64,000 nucleotides of DNA, from NCBI RefSeq assembly GCF_032335695.1, contig NZ_JACTOJ010000003.1:124001-188000 (forward strand). The letters run 5' to 3'. Source of the DNA: JACTOJ01 sp032335695. Lineage in GTDB: Bacteria; Bacillota; Clostridia; Clostridiales; Clostridiaceae. The translations under genes were made by a program, and so were the position numbers. Shown in pieces: positions 10,579 through 19,405 of the stretch; the first letter of the stretch is position 1; the number at the start of each line of letters is the position of its first letter. The notes below the pieces were generated by a model. The model saw only the letters and a list, made by a program, of their open reading frames with translations. It did no database searches and was not told the origin of the DNA.

Positions 10579-11313
10579 TTGAGAAACATTAAGCTTGTGC
10601 TAGAATATGATGGAAATGATTATGCAGGGTGGCAGAGGCAAAAAAATTCTTTAGCAGTTCAGCAGGTGTTAGAAAAAGCTATATTTAATATAACAAGAGA
10701 GCAGGTAAATACCATAGGATGCAGCAGAACAGATTCAGGAGTCCATGCTAAGGAATTTGTATGCAATTTTTATACTGAAAGCAATATAGAAGATAAAAAG
10801 TTTAGAAATGCAATTAATGCAAAGCTTCCTGAGGATATAAGAATTTTATCTTCTATTGAAATGGAGACGAATTTTCATTCAAGATATTGCTGTAAAGGGA
10901 AAACTTATAGTTATACTATATTCAATAGAGAAATAAATTCAGCTATATATAGAAACTATAGCTGCCATGTTAGAAAGTCTTTAAATATAGATAAAATGGT
11001 GTTGGCTTCACAATATTTTATAGGAAAACATGATTTCTCTGCTTTTAGAACCTTAGGAAGTTCCGCTAAAACAACTGAAAGAACTATTAAGTCTTTAGAT
11101 GTATTAGAGGTAGATCCATATATAAAAATATATGGTACCGCAGATGGATTTTTGTACAATATGATGAGAATAATATGCGGTACACTAATTGATGTAGGCT
11201 TGGAAAGAAAAAAGCCAGAGGATATTATAAAAATATTAGAAAGCAGAGACAGAAAAAAAGCTGGTAAGGCATCTCCAGCACAAGGGCTGTGTTTGGAAAA
11301 AGTTTATTATTAA
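10579..11313 (+). CDS. truA: tRNA pseudouridine(38-40) synthase TruA
   Basis: Converts uridines 38-40 of the tRNA anticodon stem-loop to pseudouridine. The 244-residue product begins with the family pattern LEYDGNDYAGWQRQ and holds the catalytic Asp in CSRTDSGVHAKEF (about residue 52). The C-terminal motif DGFLYNMMRIICGTLIDVG is intact. It starts at TTG with GGGAGAGG upstream. It follows ecfT by 25 bases, the conserved clostridial and bacillar order rplQ-ecf-truA-rplM. Confidence 0.96.
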   Translation: MRNIKLVLEYDGNDYAGWQRQKNSLAVQQVLEKAIFNITREQVNTIGCSRTDSGVHAKEFVCNFYTESNIEDKKFRNAINAKLPEDIRILSSIEMETNFHSRYCCKGKTYSYTIFNREINSAIYRNYSCHVRKSLNIDKMVLASQYFIGKHDFSAFRTLGSSAKTTERTIKSLDVLEVDPYIKIYGTADGFLYNMMRIICGTLIDVGLERKKPEDIIKILESRDRKKAGKASPAQGLCLEKVYY

Positions 11314-11372
11314 TATGAATTTATCATGAATAAGGGTGTGCTAAAATAAAAAAACTTTATGTTAATAATATA

Positions 11373-11401
11373 TTGACACGCCCGGCAGATTGTATTATAA
11401 T
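11373..11401 (+). promoter_or_regulatory. Consensus sigma-A promoter of rplM-rpsI
   Basis: A perfect TTGACA (11373-11378), 17-base spacer and perfect TATAAT (11396-11401). It gives a leader of about 85 bases before rplM, so these two ribosomal genes have their own strong promoter. Confidence 0.9.
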
Positions 11402-11426
11402 TATCATGTTTGTTAATGGAACAATT

Positions 11427-11449
11427 AAGATCCACTAGCCCCGGGTCTT
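11427..11449 (+). ncRNA. Leader hairpin before rplM, L13-leader candidate
   Basis: AAGATCC (11427-11433) pairs with GGGTCTT (11443-11449), with one wobble, around a 9-base loop in the 5' leader. Firmicutes often carry an L13-binding leader at this place. Position and shape fit, but I cannot check the family model by eye. Confidence 0.45.
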
Positions 11450-11495
11450 GAGATATAATGTATTAATGAGCACAGATATCTAGGGAGGGAAAAAG

Positions 11496-11930
11496 ATGAA
11501 GTCATACGTTGCAAAACCAGAACAATTTGAAAGAAAATGGTATGTGGTTGATGCTGCAGGCAAACCACTTGGAAGAGTAGCAAGTCAAGTTGCTTCAATA
11601 TTAAGAGGAAAAAATAAGCCAATATTTACACCAAATGTAGATACAGGAGATTTCGTAATAGTTATAAACGCTGAAAAAGTAGTTTTAACTGGAAAGAAAT
11701 TAGATCAGAAGATGCTTAGACATCATTCATTATACCCAGGTGGATTAAAGGAAACTCCATATAGAGAAGTACTTGTAAAGAAACCTGAATTTGCATTTGA
11801 GGAAGCTGTAAGAAGAATGCTTCCAAAGGGACCTCTTGGAAAGCAAATGCTAAAGAAGCTTAAGGTATATAGAGGCGCTGAACACGATAATGCAGCTCAA
11901 AAGCCAGAAGTTCTTGAGCTAAAGTACTAA
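11496..11930 (+). CDS. rplM: 50S ribosomal protein L13
   Basis: Early-assembling 23S rRNA-binding protein. The 144-residue product carries [26 protein letters not shown] near the N-terminus and the signature [23 protein letters not shown] (about 106-128). AGGGAGGG precedes the ATG. It is co-transcribed with rpsI 22 bases downstream. Confidence 0.97.
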   Translation: MKSYVAKPEQFERKWYVVDAAGKPLGRVASQVASILRGKNKPIFTPNVDTGDFVIVINAEKVVLTGKKLDQKMLRHHSLYPGGLKETPYREVLVKKPEFAFEEAVRRMLPKGPLGKQMLKKLKVYRGAEHDNAAQKPEVLELKY

Positions 11931-11952
11931 TTGGAAGTGGAGGTAAATTATA

Positions 11953-12345
11953 ATGGCTAAGGTTCAATATTTAGCTACTGGTAGAAGAAAAAAATCCGTA
12001 GCAAGAGTTAGAATAGTTCCAGGCGAAGGAAAAGTTATAATAAATTCAAGAGATATGGATACATATTTCGGATTAGATACATTAAAGATAATAGTTAATC
12101 AACCATTGGTTTTAACAGGAACTAAGGATAAGTATGATGTACTTGTAAATGTTCATGGTGGTGGCTTCACAGGTCAGGCTGGAGCTATAAGACATGGTAT
12201 TACAAGAGCATTGGTTAAATCAGATGAGAATTTGAAGTCTGCACTTAAGAAAGAAGGTTTCTTAACTAGAGATCCAAGAATGAAGGAAAGAAAGAAATAC
12301 GGTCTTAAGAAAGCAAGAAGAGCTCCACAATTTTCAAAGAGATAA
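11953..12345 (+). CDS. rpsI: 30S ribosomal protein S9
   Basis: S9 contacts P-site tRNA through its C-terminal tail. The 130-residue product shows [15 protein letters not shown] at the start, [19 protein letters not shown] in the middle and the basic tail [23 protein letters not shown] precedes the ATG. A terminator follows directly. Confidence 0.97.
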   Translation: MAKVQYLATGRRKKSVARVRIVPGEGKVIINSRDMDTYFGLDTLKIIVNQPLVLTGTKDKYDVLVNVHGGGFTGQAGAIRHGITRALVKSDENLKSALKKEGFLTRDPRMKERKKYGLKKARRAPQFSKR

Positions 12346-12357
12346 TATTGCTTATGG

Positions 12358-12386
12358 AAAGAGAGATTTTTATATCTCTCTTTTTT
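12358..12386 (+). terminator. Terminator after rpsI
   Basis: GAGAGAT (12361-12367) pairs with ATCTCTC (12374-12380), followed by TTTTTT. The rest of the 290-base gap to the next gene is AT-rich; a possible -10 TATACT lies at 12594-12599 without a clear -35. Confidence 0.92.
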
Positions 12387-12636
12387 ACTTTCAGGCTTTG
12401 CTTTAAATGAATGTTAAAGACCTAACACTTATTTAAAACAAAACTTTTTATAAAATATTTAATTATTTTACTCGCAATACTGTGCTAAATTATGAATTTT
12501 ATAATTACTTTGAAACTAACGAAAAATCAAGTGAAAATCCTTGTTTTTTATAGTAAAAATACCTAAAATGTAATTATGTATTTTTTCGGTTATTATACTA
12601 AGATTATTGGATAAAACTAAACGTGGAGGTATTTTT

Positions 12637-14250
12637 TTGACGAGTAATATATTTGGAAAATCAATTATAGATTTAATAGGAGGAATTGGTCTATTTTTAT
12701 ATGCTGTAAAATTAATGGGAGCCAGTCTTGAAAGCATTATAGGAAATAGAATTAACGAAATTATTGCAAAGCATGCTTCAAATATATATAAAGCAGTTTT
12801 AGTAGGCTTTATAGTGGCTGCAACACTGCAAAGCAGCAGCATAACTACAGTAGTGGTAATTGGACTAGTAAATTCAGAAATAATTAATTTATATCAAGCT
12901 GCTGGTATCATAATGGGAGCTCATATAGGAACTACAATAACCACGCAGATAGTAGCCTTTAATATTGAAGATATTTCTTTGTTGTTTGTAGGAGTGGGAG
13001 CCTTTATAATGGTTTCAAATTTAAGAAAAAACAAAGATATTGGAAGTGCGCTTTTAGGCTTTGGTATGATGTTTATAAGCATGACCTTCATGGTAAAAGG
13101 ATTTGCACCGCTAAAAGGCTACCAAGTGTTTGTAGAGATTATGGAGATATTATCAAATAATTTCTTGTTTACTTTAACTATAGGAATTGTTCTTACTATG
13201 GTACTTCAAAATTCAGCTATAGTTATAGCGATTTTAATGGCAGCATCCACTACAGGATTATTCACTCAAGATATTATTATCCCATTTGTAGTAGGCTGCA
13301 ATATTGGTACAAGTGCTACCGCTTTAATATCCAGCACTGGAACAAATAAAAATGCTAAAATTACCGCTGTATTAAATGTAACCATAAATATAATAGGTAT
13401 GATTGTATTTATTATTTTTAGAAAAGATTTTATTAATATAGCAACTGCCGCAACCTCAAATACTATGAGGCAGATAGCTAACATACATACTATATTCAAT
13501 TTATTTAGCACAATATTAATGTTGCCATTTGTAAAATATATATTAAAAGCTATAAGCTGCCTGATAAAAGATGAAGAAAAAGTCAATATTGTAGAGGATG
13601 AATATATGGATGAGAGATTTCTAGATACTCCTTCCATAGCTGTAGACCAAATGATAAAAGAGACAATAATTATGGCTCATAAGGCAAAAAAGAATGTTGA
13701 AATATCCATGGAGGCTTTTGTAAATAACGACGATAAATTAATTAAAGATGTATATGAAAATGAAAATATAATTAATATTATGGAGAGAGAGATAACGCAA
13801 TATCTGGTTAAGTTATCTAGTTCTAAGCTGTCTAAAGAGCAAATAAATATAGTTACCTCAACTTTTCATGTGGTTAATGATATAGAAAGAATAGGGGATC
13901 ATGCAGAAAACATTGCAGAATTAGCCAGTGAAAAGATATGCAGAAAGCTATATTTCAGTGAGGAAGCTATAAGAGAGCTGTCTGACATATATAATTTTAC
14001 GATAAGAGCTCTGGATGAAAGCATAATAAGCTATGAAACAAGCGATGAAGCTCGAGCTAGAAAAATGATGTTCATAGAAGAAAAGATAGATTCCTTAGAG
14101 AAGGATCTGAAAGCATCACATATCAGGAGACTTAATGAAGGAATCTGCACCGCATATTCAGGAACAATTTTTTTGGACATAATAAGCAATTTTGAAAGGA
14201 TAGGCGATCACGCAACTAATATATCTGAAAATGTCATAGAAAATTATTAA
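12637..14250 (+). CDS. Na/phosphate cotransporter family protein with PhoU-like domain
   Basis: Membrane cotransporter of the NptA/PNaS family, predicted to import phosphate with sodium. Two repeats with the family's Gln-Ser motifs are visible: TLQSSSITTVVVIG near residue 70 and LQNSAIVIAILMAA near 190. The last third (about 345-537) is a soluble PhoU-like helical domain with two copies of the pattern ERIGDHAENI / ERIGDHATNI. TTG 12637 has GGAGGT six bases upstream, so I prefer it to the upstream in-frame TTG 12607. Substrate is inferred from the family. Confidence 0.9.
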   Translation: MTSNIFGKSIIDLIGGIGLFLYAVKLMGASLESIIGNRINEIIAKHASNIYKAVLVGFIVAATLQSSSITTVVVIGLVNSEIINLYQAAGIIMGAHIGTTITTQIVAFNIEDISLLFVGVGAFIMVSNLRKNKDIGSALLGFGMMFISMTFMVKGFAPLKGYQVFVEIMEILSNNFLFTLTIGIVLTMVLQNSAIVIAILMAASTTGLFTQDIIIPFVVGCNIGTSATALISSTGTNKNAKITAVLNVTINIIGMIVFIIFRKDFINIATAATSNTMRQIANIHTIFNLFSTILMLPFVKYILKAISCLIKDEEKVNIVEDEYMDERFLDTPSIAVDQMIKETIIMAHKAKKNVEISMEAFVNNDDKLIKDVYENENIINIMEREITQYLVKLSSSKLSKEQINIVTSTFHVVNDIERIGDHAENIAELASEKICRKLYFSEEAIRELSDIYNFTIRALDESIISYETSDEARARKMMFIEEKIDSLEKDLKASHIRRLNEGICTAYSGTIFLDIISNFERIGDHATNISENVIENY

Positions 14251-14278
14251 GAATATCTTTCAATATAATGATTATTTA

Positions 14279-14307
14279 AAAGACGGCATATACTGCCGTT
14301 TTTTTAT
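14279..14307 (+). terminator. Terminator after the Na/Pi cotransporter gene
   Basis: ACGGCA (14283-14288) pairs with TGCCGT (14294-14299), preceded by AAAAG and followed by a run of T. Confidence 0.9.
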
Positions 14308-14450
14308 ATACAACTTAAAATTGTTTTAAACATATTATAAATAAAAGTTTTATGGTAAAACTAAAGCCATTGAAGATAATAATTTAAACCATAAATACGT
14401 AAATTAATTTAATAGCTAAAGAGAAGAAGTGATACAAAGGGGTGCACTAA

Positions 14451-15125
14451 ATGAAAAAACTTATATTTATAATGTCATTATTGATATTATCAACTGTGGT
14501 AAGCTATATTCCAAAAGCAGAGCAGTTAGATAAAAAAGAGAAAGTAATATTAATTGATCCTGGACACGGAGGTATGGATGGTGGAGCTTCAGGAAAAGAT
14601 GGAACACTGGAGAAAGATATTAATTTAAGCATAGCTAAAAAGCTGGAGCAGGAGCTAAAAAAATTAAATTATAAGGTTATACTTACTAGAACTTCAGATA
14701 TAGAATTGCATGATGAAGGAGGAACTATTAGGCATAAAAAGAGAGAGGATTTACAAAATAGAAATAAAATGATAGGTGATACTGGCTGCGATATGTTTAT
14801 TAGTATTCATCTAAACTTTTTTCCTCAAACTCAGTACTATGGCGCTCAGGTATGGTATGCAGACAACAAGAAAAGTGAAAATTGCGGCAATTTGATGCAA
14901 GACGTACTTAAGGAAATGATTGACAAGAATAATAATAGAATGGCAAAAAATGCGGGAGATAAGTATATAATCCTAAAAAACCCTAAAGATATACCAGAAA
15001 TAATCGTAGAATGTGGTTTTTTATCTAATGAGGCAGAAAGAGAGAAACTTAAAAGTGACCAATATCAACAAAAAATAGCTTCAACTATATGCCATGGTGC
15101 TGAGATATATTTTTCTAATGAATAG
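14451..15125 (+). CDS. cwlD: N-acetylmuramoyl-L-alanine amidase CwlD
   Basis: Zinc amidase of the Amidase_3 family that strips peptides from muramic acid during spore cortex synthesis, allowing muramic-delta-lactam formation. The 224-residue product has an N-terminal membrane/signal segment (about 1-22), then IDPGHGGMDGGA with the first zinc histidine, LEKDINLSIAKKL with the Glu ligand, ISIHLNFF with the second His, and the catalytic Glu in IIVECGFLSN. Length and arrangement match CwlD rather than longer autolysins. I see no clear sporulation-sigma promoter by eye. It marks the organism as a spore former. Confidence 0.9.
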   Translation: MKKLIFIMSLLILSTVVSYIPKAEQLDKKEKVILIDPGHGGMDGGASGKDGTLEKDINLSIAKKLEQELKKLNYKVILTRTSDIELHDEGGTIRHKKREDLQNRNKMIGDTGCDMFISIHLNFFPQTQYYGAQVWYADNKKSENCGNLMQDVLKEMIDKNNNRMAKNAGDKYIILKNPKDIPEIIVECGFLSNEAEREKLKSDQYQQKIASTICHGAEIYFSNE

Positions 15126-15145
15126 GGCTGTGTTTAAAAAAATAT

Positions 15146-15171
15146 AAAAATCAACATTGATTTAAAACAGA
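15146..15171. repeat. Dispersed 26-base repeat, copy 1
   Basis: Contains TGATTTAAAACAGA preceded by AAAAATCAACAT. Two other copies lie at 18343-18368 and 61029-61054 with at most two differences. Here the flanks also make an imperfect inverted repeat, GCTGTGTTTAAA against TTTAAAACAGAGC. It may be the end of a lost insertion element. Confidence 0.6.
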
Positions 15172-15228
15172 GCGGTGAATAAATATAAGGTATTTGACGA
15201 GTATTGTTGTATTGCCTGGGAAATATAG

Positions 15229-15324
15229 AATGTATATATCATTAGCTTATATATACATTTATACACGTTCTAAAACTATTAAGGCTATGTGAAAAGCATA
15301 GCCTGTATTAAGATAACTTAATAC
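15229..15324 (+). other. Three successive stem-loops between cwlD and the fumarase genes
   Basis: Stem 1 is AATGTATATA (15229-15238) with TATATACATT (15250-15259). Stem 2 is AGGCTATG (15282-15289) with CATAGCCT (15297-15304). Stem 3 is GTATTAAG (15305-15312) with CTTAATAC (15317-15324). Stems 2 and 3 abut. None has a good U-run, so a simple terminator is unlikely. Confidence 0.5.
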
Positions 15325-15332
15325 AATAAACA

Positions 15333-15361
15333 TAGAAAATTAAAAGAATAGAGCGTATAAT
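15333..15361 (+). promoter_or_regulatory. Possible promoter of the fumarase operon
   Basis: TAGAAA (15333-15338), a 17-base spacer and TATAAT (15356-15361). The -10 is perfect, the -35 matches 4 of 6. It lies 35 bases upstream of the start codon. Confidence 0.45.
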
Positions 15362-15395
15362 TATATAAAATGATTATAGTAAGGGAGAGGTAGCC

Positions 15396-16238
15396 GTGAA
15401 GGAAATTAAAGCAGAAGAAATAGTAATGGCGGTAAAAAAGCTTTGTATGGACGCAAATTACAATATATCTAGAGATATAAAAGAAGCTCTAAAGAAAGCT
15501 CATGAAGAAGAAGACAGCCTGCTGGCTAAGAATATAATAGGAAAAATATTAAAAAATTCAGAGATAGCAGAAAATGAATCTGTACCAATGTGCCAAGATA
15601 CTGGTATGGCATGTGTTTTTATAGAAATTGGACAAGATGTACATGTAACGGGAGGATATATAGAGGAGGCTATAAATGAAGGTGTAGCATTAGGTTACAA
15701 AGAGGGCTTTCTAAGAAAATCTGTAGTAGGTGATCCTATAAATAGGATAAATACTAAAGAAAATACACCAGCAGTAATAAATTATCAAATAGTAAAAGGG
15801 GATAAGTTAAAAATAACATTAGCTCCTAAAGGGTTTGGTTCTGAAAATATGAGTCAAATTAAGATGCTGAAGCCATCAGAAGGAATAGAAGGGGTAAAAA
15901 AATTTGTCATCGAGACTGTGAAGCAAGCTGGCTCTAATCCATGCCCTCCTATAGTTGTAGGCATTGGTATTGGAGGAACTTTTGATAAAGTAGCACTTCT
16001 AGCTAAGAAAGCACTTCTTAGACCTATTGATATCAACAATAGTGATACATATTATGCAGAACTTGAAAAAGAATTGCTGGATAAAATAAATGAGACAGGA
16101 ATAGGACCTCAAGGATTTGGGGGAAGGACTACAGCCTTAGCTGTGAACATAGAAACATATCCTACTCATATAGCAGGATTACCTGTGGCTGTAAATATTA
16201 ATTGTCATTCAACTAGGCATGTATCGGTAGAATTATAG
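15396..16238 (+). CDS. Class I fumarate hydratase, alpha subunit
   Basis: Catalytic iron-sulfur subunit of a two-part class I hydro-lyase, most likely fumarase (fumarate to L-malate); tartrate dehydratase is the alternative. The 280-residue product shows conserved cysteines in [10 protein letters not shown] (about 65), [15 protein letters not shown] (about 187) and NCHSTRH near the end, the usual 4Fe-4S ligand places. It starts at GTG after GGGAGAGG. The beta subunit follows 18 bases later, so the enzyme is an alpha-beta pair as in many anaerobes. Confidence 0.92.
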   Translation: MKEIKAEEIVMAVKKLCMDANYNISRDIKEALKKAHEEEDSLLAKNIIGKILKNSEIAENESVPMCQDTGMACVFIEIGQDVHVTGGYIEEAINEGVALGYKEGFLRKSVVGDPINRINTKENTPAVINYQIVKGDKLKITLAPKGFGSENMSQIKMLKPSEGIEGVKKFVIETVKQAGSNPCPPIVVGIGIGGTFDKVALLAKKALLRPIDINNSDTYYAELEKELLDKINETGIGPQGFGGRTTALAVNIETYPTHIAGLPVAVNINCHSTRHVSVEL

Positions 16239-16256
16239 AATATCAGGAGGTATAGC

Positions 16257-16790
16257 ATGGAGATCAAATTAGAAACCCCTCTAACAGAGGAGAAAGCAAT
16301 GAATTTGAAAGCAGGGGATACAGTACTAATCACAGGAACCATATATACGGCGCGTGATGCTGCTCATAAAAGGTTAGTACAGCTTTTAGAAAATGGAGAG
16401 AAGCTTCCAATTGATGTGGCAGATGCCATTATATATTATGTAGGTCCTACTCCAGCAAAGCCAGGAGAGGTTATCGGGTCAGCTGGACCTACCACCAGCG
16501 GAAGAATGGATGCATATGCCCCAAAGCTTTTAGATCTTGGCTTAAAAGGAATGGTAGGAAAAGGAAATAGAGATGCTAAAGTTATAGAATCTATGAAGAA
16601 AAATAAAGCTATTTATTTTGCAGCTATAGGCGGAGCAGGAGCATTAATCTCCAAAACAATAAAAAAAGCTGAAGTAGTGGCTTATGAGGATTTAGGAGCG
16701 GAAGCTATAATGAAATTAGAGGTGAATGATTTTCCAGCAATAGTTGCAATAGATAGTGAAGGCAATTCACTTTATTCAAAACAAAGCTAA
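16257..16790 (+). CDS. Class I fumarate hydratase, beta subunit
   Basis: The C-terminal half of class I fumarase as a separate 177-residue subunit. The family signatures GDTVLITGTIYTARDAAHKRL (about 21-41), VGPTPAKPGEVIGSAGPTTSGRMD (about 62-85) and GKGN are present. AGGAGGT precedes the ATG. It completes the enzyme encoded just upstream. Confidence 0.93.
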   Translation: MEIKLETPLTEEKAMNLKAGDTVLITGTIYTARDAAHKRLVQLLENGEKLPIDVADAIIYYVGPTPAKPGEVIGSAGPTTSGRMDAYAPKLLDLGLKGMVGKGNRDAKVIESMKKNKAIYFAAIGGAGALISKTIKKAEVVAYEDLGAEAIMKLEVNDFPAIVAIDSEGNSLYSKQS

Positions 16791-16853
16791 TAAACAAGAT
16801 CCATATATGAAATGAGTGAATAATAATTTCTTTTATTTGTATTTAATATTTGT

Positions 16854-16859
16854 TATAAT
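16854..16859 (+). promoter_or_regulatory. Extended -10 promoter candidate
   Basis: TGTTATAAT at 16851-16859 is an extended -10 (TGn plus TATAAT) with a poor -35. It would serve the CitX-like gene downstream. Confidence 0.5.
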
Positions 16860-16897
16860 ATAGTTAAAAAATATATTTAGCAACAGGTTTCCTGTAT

Positions 16898-17479
16898 TTG
16901 GAGTATATAAGCAATACTGGATGCGGCGATAAAGGGGGAAGGGATTCACCAAGCATAATGAAGGATAAGAATACTATTTTTGGTAATATGAATAATAGAA
17001 ATAGTTTGAATAAAAACTTAATGAGTATATATAAGTTACCCCTATTATATATAAAAGTTAATTATCCAAGTGATAATGCAGAAAATAATCTCACAGACAA
17101 AATTCTTAATGAAATGGATAAATTAATTTGTGACATATACAAAGAAAATATAGAATTGAAGCTATTTACTACAAATAACTCTGGACCCCACATTAATATG
17201 ATAATAAAAGATGATCCTATTAAAATAAAAGAAAATTTAGTGTTTATTGAAGATAATTTCCTTTTAGCAAGATGCGTAAATATGTCCGTATATGAGAATA
17301 AAACTTTTAAAGAAGTAACACGTAAGGATATAGGCGCTAAAGGAAGAAAATGTATTATATGCGGTGAATATGAGGAAGTTTGCCAGAATGAAAAAAGACA
17401 TACTAATGAAGAGTATATAAGATATATAAATAAGACATATATAGAGTATACAAGCACTATTTATGATATAATGGCTTAG
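16898..17479 (+). CDS. CitX-like holo-citrate-lyase synthase homologue
   Basis: Resembles CitX, which attaches the phosphoribosyl-dephospho-CoA prosthetic group to the citrate lyase acyl carrier protein. The core LARCVNMSVYENKTFKEVTRKDIGAKGRKCIICGEYEEVC ... RRH-like KRH follows the CitX pattern: a V-N-M/D-V segment, then RxCxxC-x5-C-x4-H (about residues 147-167). No citrate lyase genes (citD, citE, citF) are nearby. The start is uncertain: TTG 16898 and ATG 16958 are both open and neither has a good ribosome binding site. The substrate is therefore unknown. Confidence 0.72.
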   Translation: MEYISNTGCGDKGGRDSPSIMKDKNTIFGNMNNRNSLNKNLMSIYKLPLLYIKVNYPSDNAENNLTDKILNEMDKLICDIYKENIELKLFTTNNSGPHINMIIKDDPIKIKENLVFIEDNFLLARCVNMSVYENKTFKEVTRKDIGAKGRKCIICGEYEEVCQNEKRHTNEEYIRYINKTYIEYTSTIYDIMA

Positions 17480-17529
17480 CATGATTAATATTCTTTAATT
17501 AGAACAAAAATACATTTTGGAGGAAAATT

Positions 17530-18219
17530 ATGAAGGTCTCCCCATTGAAAATAAAGATAACTATATTTATCATATGTGCAGCGATAGGTATTGGAATACT
17601 TGTTAATACTGCATTAAGCAATAGAAAACAAGAGGCGGATATTAATAAAAAGTACAAAGCTCAGATAAGCACTAAAGAAAATGATAAAAAGCAGGAAGAA
17701 ATAAAACAGCAGCAGAGTGAGCAAAAGCAGGAAGAAGATCAAAAAAATATTGAAGATCAATGCAAAAAAGCTCTGCAGCTTCTTAATGAAACGAACTATT
17801 ATGGAGCTGTAGATGAAGCAGATGTGATATTAAAGGTCTCACCTGAAAACTATGAGGCTTACGCAATAAAAGGAATTGCTTTATGCTACATAAGAAAACA
17901 AATAGACGGGTTAAAAGAAATAGAGTCAGCACTTAAAATAAAACCAGACTCAGCATTTGTTTTATACTATAAAGGACTAGCATACGAATTATATTGGCAG
18001 TATGATGATGCCATAAAATATTATGCTGAAGGAACTCAAATCCAGAATAAGGATAGCAATGTTAACTGGTGCTATTATGGACTAGCTAGTTGTTATAATA
18101 AGAAGAACGATACAGATAAAGCTAAGGAATATATAAATAAAGCAACAGATAATGATGCTGATATGGTGAAAGTGGTTTCAGCAGATAAAGCACTTTCAAA
18201 ATTATATAATCAGCGCTAA
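17530..18219 (+). CDS. Membrane-anchored TPR protein
   Basis: 229 residues. There is an N-terminal membrane anchor (IKITIFIICAAIGIGILVNTAL, about 8-29), a Lys/Gln/Glu-rich coiled stretch (about 36-75), then roughly three tetratricopeptide repeats (about 78-225, for example YEAYAIKGIALCYIRKQIDGLKEIESALKIKP). TPR units bind partner proteins; no specific role can be named. GGAGG precedes the ATG. A second TPR membrane protein is encoded at 19406, across the YitT gene. Confidence 0.8.
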   Translation: MKVSPLKIKITIFIICAAIGIGILVNTALSNRKQEADINKKYKAQISTKENDKKQEEIKQQQSEQKQEEDQKNIEDQCKKALQLLNETNYYGAVDEADVILKVSPENYEAYAIKGIALCYIRKQIDGLKEIESALKIKPDSAFVLYYKGLAYELYWQYDDAIKYYAEGTQIQNKDSNVNWCYYGLASCYNKKNDTDKAKEYINKATDNDADMVKVVSADKALSKLYNQR

Positions 18220-18248
18220 CATAATAAATTATAGTTTGAATTATAGGT

Positions 18249-18309
18249 ATCCAAGTTCAACCTTGAAATTAGGCCAATGAATTGGTTTCAAGTAAATATG
18301 AACTTGGAT
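18249..18309. repeat. 61-base three-tier inverted repeat
   Basis: ATCCAAGTTCA (18249-18259) matches TGAACTTGGAT (18299-18309). Inside it CTTGAAA (18262-18268) matches TTTCAAG (18286-18292). Innermost CCAAT (18274-18278) matches ATTGG (18281-18285). It lies 30 bases after the TPR gene stop. There is no U-run, so it may be a processing or structured RNA element rather than a simple terminator. Confidence 0.7.
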
Positions 18310-18342
18310 TCTTACATTAAGAGGAGTCTTTTGAATCGGTGT

Positions 18343-18368
18343 AAAAATTAACACTGATTTAAAACAGA
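18343..18368. repeat. Dispersed 26-base repeat, copy 2
   Basis: Contains AACACTGATTTAAAACAGA, matching copies at 15146 and 61029. It lies 34 bases after the 61-base inverted repeat. The left arm of the copy-3 palindrome is decayed here (TTGAATCGGTGT). Confidence 0.6.
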
Positions 18369-18483
18369 GGTTGTAAATAAAATAGTTATATTAAAGGTAT
18401 TATAAGTATAAATATCAGTTAATTTAATTAGAATTAATTCGAATAATATATTGTCAGCGAGTTTTAGAAATTGGAGGATTAAA

Positions 18484-19359
18484 ATGCTTAGCATCAAGGA
18501 TTGGTTTAAAAACGAGAACACATCAGTATATTTAAACAGAATAGCAATGATTTTGCTATCAAGTTTTTTATTTTCTTTTTCATTAAATGCATTTGTAGTA
18601 CCACATAAGCTTTTAAGCGGCGGGGTGTCAGGAATAGCTTTACTTGTACAATATGTCACATCTTTTAAAGTAGAATATACAGTTATATTATTGAATATAC
18701 CTTTGTTTATTTTAAGTTTAAAAGAGCTAAATAAAGAATTTACCATACTTACAGGAATAGCTATAGTCAGCCAATCATTGTTTTTGGTCCTTACCAAGGA
18801 TGTAGCTAAGTATTTTTATACTAAAGATGCATTATTATCTTGTATATGCGCAGGTGTAATAAATGGTTTTTGCCTTGGAACTTTGTTTAAAAATCATGGC
18901 TCTCTTGGCGGTACGGATATAATAACTATGATATTTAGAAAAAAATTTAATATGGGCATAGGAAGTATGTCATTTATAATGAACTTAATAATAATATCTT
19001 TTGGCGGAATCATATTTGGAACAGAAAAGGCTCTATATACTCTTATAATAATGTACATAACTGCAGCCTTCATTGATAAGGTAATAAAGGGATTTAATAA
19101 TAAAAATTTAGCATTTATTGTAACAACTCAATCTGAAATTATAACAGAGCTTATCACCAATGAATTAAGAAGAAGCGCTACAGTGATAAAGGCTAAAGGA
19201 GCTTATACTCAGGCAGATAGAATGGTGGTATATTGCGTAGTAGAAACAAAACAGATTCCAAAGGTAAAATACATAGTAGACAGAGCTGACTCTGGAGCGT
19301 TTATGGTAGTGCTAGATGCATCTCAGGTTCAAGGAAAAGGCTTTGACTTACCAATATAA
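18484..19359 (+). CDS. YitT family membrane protein
   Basis: Member of the YitT family (N-terminal YitT/DUF161 membrane region, C-terminal DUF2179). The 291-residue product has about five or six hydrophobic helices up to residue 205, with the family motifs NAFVVPHKLLSGGVSGIALL and KNHGSLGGTDIITMI. The soluble C-terminal domain (about 215-291) includes GAYTQADRMVVYCVV. GGAGG six bases upstream supports ATG 18484 over the in-frame TTG 18451. The transported substrate is not established for most members. Confidence 0.9.
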   Translation: MLSIKDWFKNENTSVYLNRIAMILLSSFLFSFSLNAFVVPHKLLSGGVSGIALLVQYVTSFKVEYTVILLNIPLFILSLKELNKEFTILTGIAIVSQSLFLVLTKDVAKYFYTKDALLSCICAGVINGFCLGTLFKNHGSLGGTDIITMIFRKKFNMGIGSMSFIMNLIIISFGGIIFGTEKALYTLIIMYITAAFIDKVIKGFNNKNLAFIVTTQSEIITELITNELRRSATVIKAKGAYTQADRMVVYCVVETKQIPKVKYIVDRADSGAFMVVLDASQVQGKGFDLPI

Positions 19360-19405
19360 AAATTTATTCTATAGCGTAGAAAATATATAGATTATAGGTG
19401 ATACA

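Noticed and set aside
11427..11449. Resemblance of GATCCACTAG and CCCCGGG to a vector cloning site
   Set aside because: It is short, lies between a native promoter and rplM, and forms a leader hairpin; vector contamination is not needed to explain it.
16866..16957. Riboswitch upstream of the CitX-like gene
   Set aside because: Some G-rich blocks recall riboswitch leaders, but no c-di-GMP or other known aptamer blocks are present in order.
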